From Metopolophium dirhodum (Eukaryota; Arthropoda; Insecta; Hemiptera; Aphididae), in contig NC_083566.1 in NCBI RefSeq assembly GCF_019925205.1, positions 6,820,001 through 6,884,000 of the forward strand: a stretch of DNA of 64,000 nucleotides. The letters run 5' to 3'. The translations under genes were made by a program, and so were the position numbers. Under the pieces are notes generated by a model that was not told the origin of the DNA, did not search any database, and saw only the letters and a program-made list of their open reading frames with translations. Positions 52,301 through 63,028 of the stretch are shown here, piece after piece (positions within the stretch are counted from its first letter, which is position 1; the number at the start of each line of letters is the position of its first letter).

Positions 52301-53340
52301 AAAAACAAATACATTATTATTAGTTTAATGTCGAAGTGCGCGTGTTGCAGTTACGACGACGATGTTCGCGCATCTGGTCGTCGTCGGTCGTCTTTTTTTT
52401 CAGCTCGTTAATTTTGGTACACAACGGACATTATACATTTTATTATGTATATAATAATATAATATTATAATAACATGGTCGGGGAAGAAAGGAAAAAAAA
52501 ACAGTATCGTTATTGCTTGTTATTATCATCGTCATTGTTATTGCGTCAACGCCGAAACGAGACGGTTTTCTCACGGCGCCGCACGCGTCCAGGCGGCGGC
52601 TTCCCGCCGGGGGTCCGATATAATTGCGAATAAATACCGCGCGCGCGGGTTTGTTACAAATTATTACGCGCGCGAACCATCGTACCGTGTAACCGACTCG
52701 GTCGGTCGGTCCGTCTGTCGGTCGGTCGGTCGGTCGGTCGGCCGGTCGGTCAGTCGGTGCTGGTGGGCGGGTTTGCGGACCGCACCCGCACGGCGCTCGA
52801 AATTCTCGACGGGCGGCTCTCGTTGCGCTGTCGTCGGGCCCGGCCTCGGGACTTTCGTCGTCGTCGTAAACGATATAGGCACCCGACGGCGTAAAAAATG
52901 TATTATTATATTCCGCGTAATTTGTCGCGTGCGTGGTGCGAATAACAATGACGAAACGTTTCATTATCGAATACGTCGCCGTAGTGTTGTTGTTCGCGAA
53001 ACGTGCTACAGTGTAATATTATACGTTAGCTCTTGTTAAAATAATAATAATAATAATAATATTATCCGTACGCGTGCTCTACCCACCGTCGCCGGTTTAC
53101 GTATATATTATTATAATATCACATTGTGTTAAATAATAATAATAATAATATCGTACTAATATTATTATTATTATTATCATCATACGAGTAATAAGGCGAC
53201 CGCGGTGTAAGCGCGTGCGATCACTGTCCGCCGCTGCAGGCTTCAGTTGGAGGTTGGAGGTCGTGAGCAATTTTCGTTCGTTTCGCAAAACCCTGCACCC
53301 CGAAAATCCCGGCAACTGTCTGCCCTAGAGGAAACGATAT
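52300..53340. other. Strong CpG island with (GGTC)n array
   Basis: The most GC- and CpG-dense kilobase of the window (GGCGCCGCACGCG, CGCGCGCGGG, CGGGCCCGGCCTCGGG). A (GGTC)n-type array lies at about 52697-52758, and AAT/ATT trinucleotide runs at 53038-53063, 53132-53151 and 53160-53178. A minus-strand ATG frame of 173 codons (52443-52964) crosses it, giving Asp-Arg-Pro-Thr repeats from the array. I recognise no domain and do not call a gene. A promoter of an unseen transcript or a large enhancer are both possible. Confidence 0.5.
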
Positions 53341-53428
53341 AGTAGATTGTCATCATTATAATACTATGCGTTATGCGCCTACAACCTACCATAATGATAT
53401 CTATCTAAATATATGAAAGTAGATATCG

Positions 53429-53454
53429 GTGTGTGTGTGTGTGTGTGTGTGTGT
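53429..53454. repeat. (GT)n microsatellite
   Basis: Pure GT repeat of about 13 units immediately upstream of the repeat copy at 53464. Confidence 0.9.
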
Positions 53455-53463
53455 AATTAATAG

Positions 53464-53600
53464 GCTCAAAAACTACGAGACTGTTTTCAACAAAAATTGC
53501 ATCAATAGCTTCCTTGAAACTTGGAGCGTGTTTATAGCTTATTTTTGCAACCCCTATGGGGTAGCTCACATCGTTATCGGCTTTTTTAATTTTTACATTT
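53464..53600 (+). repeat. Dispersed repeat family D, copy 1
   Basis: Shares with 57010-57160 the exact block GACTGTTTTCAA (53479-53490 and 57035-57046), followed by alignable AAAA-TT-ATCA-TAG-TTCCT-AAA-C and, later, GTAGCTCAC versus GTGGCTCAC. The phrase ctcaaaaactac-gactgttttcaa is typical of decayed insect interspersed repeats. There is no credible coding sequence. Confidence 0.6.
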
Positions 53601-53734
53601 TTAATGACAACATGTATTTTTAATTACTCATTCCAAAGCAAAATATTTTTTCAAATACTTCGATATATAAAAATAGAATTATGGATGAGTAGTTTAAGAG
53701 CTGTAGGTAGGTACCTAAGTATTTACAATTTTGA

Positions 53735-53900
53735 CGAGCGGAGTGGATTGGTTAAGGGGGAACGGGACCCCGCAAAATGATGATCTTCTACTCCTCTCGT
53801 CTAAACTTTAAATAATTATAATTTATTACTTATCAACTATTTATTCGAAATCTGATTTTTATAGAAATATTCTGAATAAGATTCTGTCTCGGATTATGAA
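53735..53900. repeat. Probable decayed repeat related to family A
   Basis: GGTTAAGGGGGAACGGGACC followed by a segment with TTATTCGAAATCTGATTTTT, similar to TTATTCAAAATCTGATTTTT in the arms at 11888 and 34491. Too diverged to set ends. Confidence 0.4.
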
Positions 53901-54379
53901 ATTAAAAAATGTAATATAGCTAAATTTACCATTCTAAAATTATAAACAGTATAAAACATATTTTTTGAAGAATATTGTTTTGTAATTACTACAATTATGG
54001 AAAATAAATATTTTTAAAAAGTTAGTGTTTTCTTAAATACTATACCAGAATGTCTTACGTTAAACGTACCACACGCCGTTTGCTTATATAAATCGCGACA
54101 GATTTATGTTTACATAATATACATATTATATTGCTATACGTTTCCATGATGATTATTGTTTGCAGTGAGAAACATTACAATACCATACAATTTGTATACC
54201 TTTATAAAATATTTTTATAATAATATTGTTTAACAATATTTATTTTAACTGTACTTATTAGTTTTTCACTCGTACAATATATTATTACAGTATACAAAAT
54301 GTAGTGATAATCTTTTTTTTTCCGACGTCGTTAAATCCAATGGTTGAGAGAAACAGGGCGCGATAATCGCATTTAGAGA

Positions 54380-54414
<35 letters not shown>

Positions 54415-55280
54415 TTGCTATAGTAAACTGCTAGTTGTGTAGTATTATATTATACACTATTATCACGCTCATAGGCGCAATTATATGGGGTATTAGGGCG
54501 CTACAAATTAACGAGCGGTATACCCACGCTTAATACGCTTTGATGTATATTTTCGGAACGTTCTTTAAATTTTCACAATGTTTCCACGTCCACACATTTT
54601 AACTATGGTTATGCTACGTATACGTTGTCTGCGCAGGTTATGAAAACGAATATGTTACCGTTGGTTATTTGAAGTCGTAGTTTTTTGATAGTAGATAGTA
54701 GATACCTAGTTGATAGTAGATACATTTTTTTAATATAATCTAGCAGGGATGTCAAATTTTTCAAACGTTACGTGCCAATAATGATCTGTTTTTTTTCCTG
54801 AGTGCTAGGTATTAAATTACGAAAAATGTTATATTATACATATTTATATACTTAGGTATATAAAAAAAAAATTGTGTGCCTTATTACCTATTATTTATTA
54901 TTAAAAACATAATATAATACTGACAGAAATCAAGCTGTATTCTCGGGATATTTTATTTCCAATATATTTATACTTCTATTATTAATTGATGTTTCTACTT
55001 TTTTCTACGTAGCTCGTAGGTTGAATTAATTTTTTCCAATAACAAATCACATACATATTATATTAATATAAATATTTAATAATATATCACTAAAGCTGTC
55101 GTTAACTTATAGCTCATTACCAGCGTACCGTAGGACGTCCGTTGTATACTAAAAATTAATCTAAAATATATTTTGAAAATTTCATTATGTATAGTAAATA
55201 ATAATAAACGTAGTACCAAACAGCTTCAAGTTACAATGAATTAAATTTTTTGAATAAAATAAATACCTTAAATATATTTT
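53901..55280. other. AT-rich intronic DNA with (TA)n
   Basis: (TA)n of about 14 units at 54383-54411, and GATAGTAGATA duplicated at 54688-54722. No gene is seen. Confidence 0.5.
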
Positions 55281-55870
55281 TCGATTGTTGATTATTTATC
55301 CAATTTTGTGAAAATATGAAGTTGAAATGTCTATAACAAAAATAGTGCATTAGTATTTTTGAAATGTTTAAATTGGTATATTATTAGAACAATTGATGGA
55401 GGAACTTATTGCATAAATATGTCAAACCTTAGCTTTTAAAATGTTATGAATTTTTATTTCTTAACTATTAAATAATTTGTACCTACAATTTCATTATTTT
55501 GACGAATTTTGTCAAAACTTAAACTTAAATAGTTAAATCGCATTAAACATTATTTTTCTTATGACACATTAAATCACGATAATACCTACAATAGTAATTA
55601 AAACGTTTTATCCTAAAATTTTTTTTGTTATTTTACACAACATTGTAAAACCAATACATCCATATCGCGCTCTACTCAGAAAGTACAACATATTTTTATT
55701 TTTGGTGATTTTTTCCTTCGAGAAAAACAACTATAAATTTATTTAATACATATGTAACAATATTAATTTGTGTGTGTTTTTAATCGCGGGAAACATAAAT
55801 ATCATAGTCTTATAGGTTTTGGTTCATCAAAAGAAAAAATTTAAGTTACGATTAATGCTGCGGTATCTGC
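55281..55870 (-). repeat. Dispersed repeat family C, - orientation
   Basis: Core at 55641-55681 is the inverted counterpart of 20328-20367. The surrounding AT-rich sequence (for example TTTGTCAAAACTTAAACTTAAATAG at 55507-55531) has the texture of the same long non-coding repeat. The outer limits given are a guess from that texture. Confidence 0.5.
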
Positions 55871-57000
55871 CTGTATTATTCAAATGTTTGTATGACCCAA
55901 ATTATAATACTTTAAATGTTATATCATTATATAATTTGTATCTATATCAAATTTAAATTTAAAAAATTGAATTACTATCAATAAGTCCAGCTTTGAGAGA
56001 CTTTATTATAGTATAGTTATTTACACAAACTTAGGGTAATTAATAATTATAGGGTATTTCTTTTGTTCGTTATACATCGTAATCTCATTTATACCAAGGT
56101 CCTTCGCGCGTTAGACGGATATTATAAAATGTAGCACTTGAACAAAATCCATGGTATATTTCGCCGTTTCGAGTTGTACATGACCGACGTGTATAACCTA
56201 ATGCAATTGTTGTTCGAAACGCGAGTGTGCGCGCACCCCAAAATACTGCCGCGTGGCATTACACTGATGCGTTTCCGATGTGTGTTTTTGTTCTAAAATT
56301 AATTCAACTGAGACAAATCGTTCGTAACAAATGGAAATGGTGTACTATATATATACACGGGAGAGGAAAAGTTAATAAAATTAACAATTATTCAACCCTC
56401 TGGCGATCGTTAAAAAAATGTATAACTGCTGCGATAGGGGCCATCGGCTGCGTTGACCCGTCGGAAGAACACACATACACACAACACACATACTATATAT
56501 ACTATAATATATTCAGTTAATTTATATATATATAAAGTATGTTATATAATAATATAGTATATATACAGTCGATGGTGGTGAAGGGATGTTGTGTGTATAC
56601 ACTGTTGCAGTATTATAGTAACGTAATAATATAGTTTTCCATTATTGCAGCGCGAATACGACTCCAGGGACCATTGAACAAAGTATAGTATTATGGGCTA
56701 TAATACGAATGTTATTGTACTACACGTGTAGGCCATCCACATTATACTATTATGTAATAAGTGTTAAAATATATACATTTTTGCGACCAGACAATAATTA
56801 TTATTTATCGTGTACTCGCAAAGTTAGCGTGTGAGAATAATCTAAAGCCGTTGCGACCGTTGCACCGATGCAGTTTTATAATATTATACTACTATAATCT
56901 CCTAACTCGTGCATCTTGCAATCTTGCATATCTATATAATATTATATTTAAATAATATTAATTAATAGTCGATAGGTATTATGTGTTTTATCTATATAAT
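55871..57000. other. AT-rich DNA with a GC-balanced patch
   Basis: 56100-56500 is less AT-rich and contains a frame of 97 codons from a non-ATG start (56227-56520) without recognisable domains. (TA)n lies near 56522-56535. No gene is called. Confidence 0.4.
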
Positions 57001-57009
57001 ATTAAAAAA

Positions 57010-57200
57010 AAATGAATGTTTCTACCTACTACTGGACTGTTTTCAATAAAAGTTATATCATTATAGATTCCTCAAAACCAGGAAGGGTAGCTTCAGTTTT
57101 CGACCCACTGCATATTATAATAGATCGCTATAAGGTGGCTCACACTTTTTGTTTCCGCTCACGAAAATTGAATATTATTTTTATTTTAATCGGCGGGATT
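57010..57200 (+). repeat. Dispersed repeat family D, copy 2
   Basis: Diverged direct-orientation copy of the sequence at 53464-53600, with the shared block at 57035-57046 and the GTGGCTCACA block near 57137. No coding content is supported. Confidence 0.55.
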
Positions 57201-57465
57201 GCCAATGCAGGTCACATATAATAAAATAGTTATTAATTATTACGATTGATTATAATTTTCTGTATTGTATTATATTACGTAATTTAGGCTAATAAAACTA
57301 TTTTATATAGATTTAAAATTGAGTGACAGCTGTTATACATAATATTATATAGGTAAGAGGCGAAGTGTACGGTTGAGATGTATATATACTAAAAAATACT
57401 TGACCTAGTTTGACAAAAAACAATAAATTGAAAATATTTCAACTGAAGAGAAACGGAAACGATAG

Positions 57466-57634
57466 ACAGATGGATTATAATAGATGGTTGGCTAATACAG
57501 ATATTGTTAGTCAGGTTAAATCTAAATTACGCATACCACGTAAAACCACAGTTTTTGACCAATTAACACCAACTTGTTCACTTATTTTTTGGCAAGAGCA
57601 TTATAAAATAGAAGCCACAGGTAACAGCTGTTAA
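57466..57634 (+). pseudogene. Possible coding remnant, unknown family
   Basis: From the in-frame ATG in CAGATGGATTAT the frame reads MDYNRWLANTDIVSQVKS, then KLRIPRKTTVFDQL, then TPTCSLIFWQEHYK and ends TGNSC-stop, about 55 codons. The composition is more protein-like than most open frames here (balanced charge, no low-complexity runs) and the frame extends upstream without an ATG. I do not recognise it. It could be a fragment of a mobile-element gene, a retrocopy, or chance. Confidence 0.2.
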
Positions 57635-58337
57635 AATAAATAAGAGGCAAGGTGCGTATGACTGAGGCTTATAATATTATGTTGGATCAAACCTAATCGA
57701 CCAATTTTGACGATTCGAAGAAGGTTTGGATAATAGATTGAGCCACTTATTTTAGAATAACCATTATAGGTACCCGCTAAAAATAATATTAAAATCATAA
57801 CCGTATATATTCGTTTATTTCTGTAACTGGAAATTTTTTGTTACACACGTAAGAAAAAAAGGTATTTATTTATATGGCGGATTTATTTATCCTCTTGGCA
57901 GGTAGTACAGCTAGAAACTTATAAAAAATATGTCTTCATAACTATATTGTCATAAACTCACAACCGAAGTCGCCAAATTCGCATTATATATATTATATTA
58001 TAATATGCAATAATTATGCATGTATGTAGGTACGCTGAAAACTGTATAATAGTTGTAGCAGGGATACGTTTTTACCGTTCACTGACGCTTTATTATCATC
58101 TGACGTGGCACTTTATAACCGTTGTCGTTTAGACGACATAAATTCACATCATAGCTTATAAAACGGCGACTGTTGGACCGACCTTAAGACCAAGAATGCG
58201 TTCAGGTATTTATATAGCGGAGTGGTGCGCCGTCTTAAAATATAATATGTCTTTTCATTTAGACGTATACATACATAATATGTATCTATATATACACTCT
58301 TGCCCGGAAACCCTATCTCTCTCTTTCTATATATACC

Positions 58338-58368
<31 letters not shown>

Positions 58369-60290
58369 CTCACTACTAACATATACACACTCGCACATGC
58401 AGGACGTCGTAACAAATTGCAAACACCCTCGTGGCAAACACATTACACACATTAAACAGCTGGTGAAACGAAATTATTGCCCTCGCCAAAAAGGGTTAAC
58501 ACTCACCCCTGCAACGGGACCAGTAGCAAAGACACGAGGCTCGCACTGTTACATTATATCGTGATGTGCTCTAATGTGTGAGTTTGTGTGTTTGTATGTT
58601 TGTGCGTGCGGTGAGCACAATGATATAGTACAGTTCCATTACCAAACTTTTTTGCGTGAAGTATAAAATATATAATGGAGTATATTATACAAAGAAGATA
58701 CGCGTGTCTTTGTAATAATTTCGCAAATAATACAACAGATACGTTTATCAAAAATCGAAATTACTTTAGCTAACCAGAAACGAGAAACGCATACCCGCAG
58801 CAGTATTATTTTTTTTTTTTTACAGTGTCTTGTATACTTTTGGTATTTAAATGCGATCAGATATTATGATGTTATCACTAAAAAAAAAAAATGAAGCCAC
58901 AATATTTTCATTTTTTTTTCTTAGCACTCATCCAGATTTCATTGAAACATTTAGTAATCCGAATTTTGAGCGTAAAATTGCCTCACTGTATAAGTAAAAT
59001 AACATCACATCAGCGTTTAGTAGGTTTTGAATTTTAAATTTGAACAATCTGATTTTAGAAATCCATGATAACTATAATAATATGTACTTATGGACATATG
59101 CGTTTGATTTAAATTAAAATATAGCAGTGACGAGTCGAACACTGAGATTAATTAAACGACCCATCCAATTATTGACGTGAAATGATTTTGATGTGTGCTT
59201 GCGTTTGTTTTACACGATAAATAAACGACATTTGGACGTTGTCCTAATGTCTTCAACTATTTTTAACACTTAACAATGTGTTTTTAATCTAAAAATTGAA
59301 GGTTTAGGAAATAAAATCTCAACCCACAATAGGTACGCCTGTTTTTATTTCAATTTTAAATTATGTGTTAATCGGACATTTAATTGATAAATAAAACAAT
59401 TAAATATCAATATTTATTCTATGCATACCGTAAGTACAAAATATATAGAAAAATAAAAACAATCATCTTAACGACTTATCCGACGACCGACACTATTTTT
59501 AATTTTTATTCCTGTGTAATTTGATTGGTTAAAGAGACATTTTAATTGGATTTTTAACCACTTTTCTTGGAGCGCAACAGGTCAGATTTTATACGGAATA
59601 TATACACAGAACATATATTGTAGATTATAAATATTTCACTAACATATGAAATGTAAAACGTAGTAAATAAATAATAATGTTTATGAAAAAAAAAAAATAT
59701 TTGAAATTAATTTAACATATTATTAAAAGTTTGATTGGTTACTAAAAGGAACAGGAGGCATAATATTATAAAGTAATACCTATAGCGATACTTATAAAAA
59801 GTCTGTTGAAAATTATGTTATTTAATAAATTGAAATTTATTTTTAATTTTACTGTGTTCGTTTCTCGTCGAACTGAATTAACATTCATATCGTGCATTTT
59901 TTTACGTCTTCAAAAAAGTAAGTTAGTGATACCGCGGTTAGAGTACTGGCGGCTTAATTATATTTATTTTGACGAACCGAAACCTACTGCGGGTAAAGTC
60001 ATCACGAAGGTTGCACCCACTGCAGTTACCCACCTTTACGTTAAAATCATAATTGAGTATAATAATATCTCGGTGTTATATTATCATATTTGCACGAACT
60101 AAACCGCCGAACACATCGCATTATTTCATGATAATAATATATTAATATGTATGATATAATAATATTATACCAACCATAATATACCTTTTGCAGTAGATAT
60201 TGGGTTGCCCGCGTCAGTAGAAATATCACAGCAAAAATTATATACGTATTTTAGATTGTGATATTGTATACTGGCAAGTAGCAGTATGCG
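57635..60290. other. AT-rich intronic DNA with (TA)n
   Basis: (TA)n at 58338-58364 and a G/T-rich TGTGTTTGTATG-type patch at 58575-58612. The frame at 59806-60102 lacks an ATG at its first codon and resembles nothing known. No gene is called. Confidence 0.45.
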
Positions 60291-60543
60291 TATACATAAT
60301 ATTATATTATACTATATACGCTTGTGAAGAGGAGGTTGTGCGAGGGGGAAGAGGAGTTTATTTCGAACGAGATTTAATTAAAGTCGCGCCGTCGGGGCGA
60401 GTGGAAATTGCACTGTAGTCGCTTACACGCCGTGTATAAACGCATAATAATATAATAATAATAATATTATTATGTATATTATATTGCTAAATCAAAACCC
60501 GCACGAGCAATAAATTCGCGTTTGTTTCTCGTGTTCTTTCTAC

Positions 60544-60584
<41 letters not shown>

Positions 60585-61420
60585 TCTCTCTCTGCATATA
60601 TATATATTCACTCAACCTCCACACCCACCTCCAACCCCTCACCGCCGGACCGCACGGCCGACGACGGTTTGGTATATATATTCCACGTTATATTATTATA
60701 ACGACGTGCTTGTGGGTGTAACGCGAACGATAAATATCAATAATTTGTCGGCCCCGATGGCTGTGCGGCACGCACACATATCGACTTAACAAAGTTTCGG
60801 GCGACGACGGCGTCGGTGGCGGCGGACGGGACATGCGCCTCGACAACAGATAATTCGATTACGGACGCCAAACCACGGACCGCCGAGCATCTAAACTACC
60901 CGTTTATCATGTTTATACGTTTAATACCATAAACCTCCTCCCGTTTTTTTCCCCCAGCCCCCTCCTCTCGGCCACTATTTATTTATTATTATTTTTTTCC
61001 CCCGTTTTTTCATACAAAATATATACATGTATATAATATTATACGCATCCTTTTCTCTTTCGACTCGGGTCACAACCCCTCCCCCCCGAAAACATCCACC
61101 ACCCACCATACCATCACGACGATATACTCTCATTTTTCTCCACTGTACCACGTCGGTCCGTCGGTCGTTCGTTCGTGTATTTTTTTTTTTCGTTAGTTTT
61201 TTATGCGTTTTTTGTTTCTCCATCTTGTTTGTTTCGTACTGTGGACGGCCGCGTTCATCCGACGACGACGACGACGTCCGCGTACACCGCCATACCCGCA
61301 AGTCATAAATTCCCCCTTAAAGTATATTCAACACGCTACATTGATATAGGTAAACTCCATCGTCGCTGCAATACACCTATATACGCGGCTGTACATATTA
61401 TAATACATTGCACATAAATT
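60290..61420. repeat. GC/CpG-richer block with (CT)n
   Basis: A pyrimidine (CT)n tract with TTTCTCTTTC interruptions occupies about 60545-60593. 60640-60900 is CpG-rich and complex (GGGCGACGACGGCGTCGG), 61050-61310 is C-rich with a GACGAC run at 61259-61276. Frames of about 80-108 codons on both strands have no recognisable domain. Confidence 0.6.
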
Positions 61421-61789
61421 GATATTGATAGTGCAATGCATCACAATTATTGCAGATAACACGTTTTAAAAATGCGGAAAAAACTCACGCGCCGTTGAAT
61501 TTATTACTATGATAATAATATATTATACGTTTAGAATCTATATTGACACAAAAATGTCCAAGTGATGATCATATTATAATATAACCAGTTATCACAATAA
61601 TGAAATGTGAAGGCTTGAAATGTATGAGAACAACTTTTCTCTGTGAAGTATTCAACAGAAATAAGTGTATAGTACGATTTATACTAATAATATTAGATGA
61701 TTAATGGAAAAAAATCGATTTGAACAATAATAAATAAATTGTCGTGTCAAGTCAAAAATTCACGGAACCTGTAGGTATAATATTATTGC
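61421..61789. other. AT-rich DNA
   Basis: Nothing recognised. Confidence 0.5.
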
Positions 61790-62060
61790 GAGCTATTCGG
61801 CGCCCCGGTCGATTCCAAATTAACCACATTGAGCTAATCCTCTAAAATACCTGCCGAAGATTGATCCGCAGACATATCCCGTGATAGCCCCGCAAAGCCC
61901 CGATGTCTCTGTTGAAAGCACATTGTTAACTAATCGGGTCAACTACGGCTCGTCGTTGCAGATACTCTGCAGGATTCTACCCCGGAATAAGTGACCCCAA
62001 CGACCACCGCACCACGTCCCGCGCTGACGAACTGATTAATAATATTGCCGTCGCGTTAAT
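61790..62060. other. Complex non-repetitive GC-balanced block
   Basis: About 270 bp without simple repeats (GGCGCCCCGGTCGATTCC, ATCCCGTGATAGCCCCGC, AATCGGGTCAACTACGGC). On the + strand a frame from about 61932 reads through SAGFYPGISDPNDHRTT to a TAA near 62064, and CGTCGTTGCAG at 61953-61963 would make a possible acceptor. No family is recognised. Conserved regulatory DNA is the simpler guess. Confidence 0.3.
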
Positions 62061-62506
62061 AACATAACGATGAAATACAAACGTGATTAAAATTAAATAA
62101 CAGAGGTAATATTATAATGGGTTTCTATACCGATATCTATGCGCGTGACATTATATAAACGGCAGGATTGACAATGTATGCGTATTATATATAGGGATAC
62201 TCTTTATATAATATATTATCACAGAGCATAGTTTTTTTTTTTTTTATTATTCGTTAAATAGGTATACATACAACCATTATATTGGTATAATACGCATTAT
62301 ACGGACACTCGTAAAACCGTTTTAATATTATACTCGCACTCGTATTAAAATTAGGTTTCCGCCGTATTGCATTCCATCGTCGTCTCTTAATTAGAACTCC
62401 TATAGGACCTAAAAATGACGCAGGAACTCCATAAAATATATTGTGCTCAAGTGTCCAGGATTTATGCGATATATTATGCATAATATAGTATATCGACGGT
62501 ATTTTG

Positions 62507-62704
62507 TTAAAAGGGCGTTTACCACTAAAAATCGAAAAATACGTTTTTGGTATCAAAATTTTCAGAAAAATCACGAAAATAATCTGGTAAAAGGGCGTAT
62601 ACGTCTACGAAAAAATAAGATAACAATACCGAAAACAATATATCCAGACGCCCTTTTAAAAATTAAAACAATCCACACAAAACTGTTGAAAGGGCTTATA
62701 CCAC
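62507..62704. repeat. Cluster of AAAGGGCGTATAC-like motifs in both orientations
   Basis: TTAAAAGGGCGT at 62507-62518 is matched by its exact inverse ACGCCCTTTTAA at 62648-62659. Further direct copies are GGTAAAAGGGCGTATAC at 62586-62602 and GAAAGGGCTTATACCAC at 62688-62704. Inverted and direct spaced motifs about 330-520 bp upstream of the transposon-like frame at 63029 could be (sub)terminal repeats of that element or a separate small element. A 114-codon frame over them (62443-62787) is probably incidental. Confidence 0.45.
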
Positions 62705-63028
62705 ATCGAATGTATGCTAATTGTTTACAACCTAAACAGTTTGTAACAATAATTATGTTTTCAGCTGTTTGTATATTATCAGATTGAACAAAGTGGTTTT
62801 TTTAGGTTACAGACTGAACATCACTTGTATTGATAACACTTGATAACAAATTTCCCTCTAATTTGATATTATCAGTTAACAATAAACCGACAAGTTAATA
62901 GATACTAATGCTACTATGGAGAATGGTTTACGACGAGAAAAACAATATTTTTTATTATGTTATATCGTTATTTAGTATTCTTTAGTAGTCTTTAGTCTTT
63001 TAGGTTGTATTATATATTTTAAATAATA
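62705..63028 (+). other. Upstream region of the transposon-like frame
   Basis: AT-rich, with near repeats of CTTTAGT around 62980-62999 and nothing that can be called a promoter with confidence. The first ATG downstream in frame is at 63029; no upstream in-frame extension is needed. Confidence 0.4.

Noticed and set aside
52443..52964. 173-codon minus-strand frame from an ATG
   Set aside because: It crosses a (GGTC)n array and CpG-rich DNA where stop codons are rare; the translation is repeat-derived (Asp-Arg-Pro-Thr) with no domain or splice support.
62443..62787. 114-codon + strand frame upstream of the transposon-like gene
   Set aside because: It covers the AAAGGGCG motif cluster; basic, low-information translation with no family resemblance.
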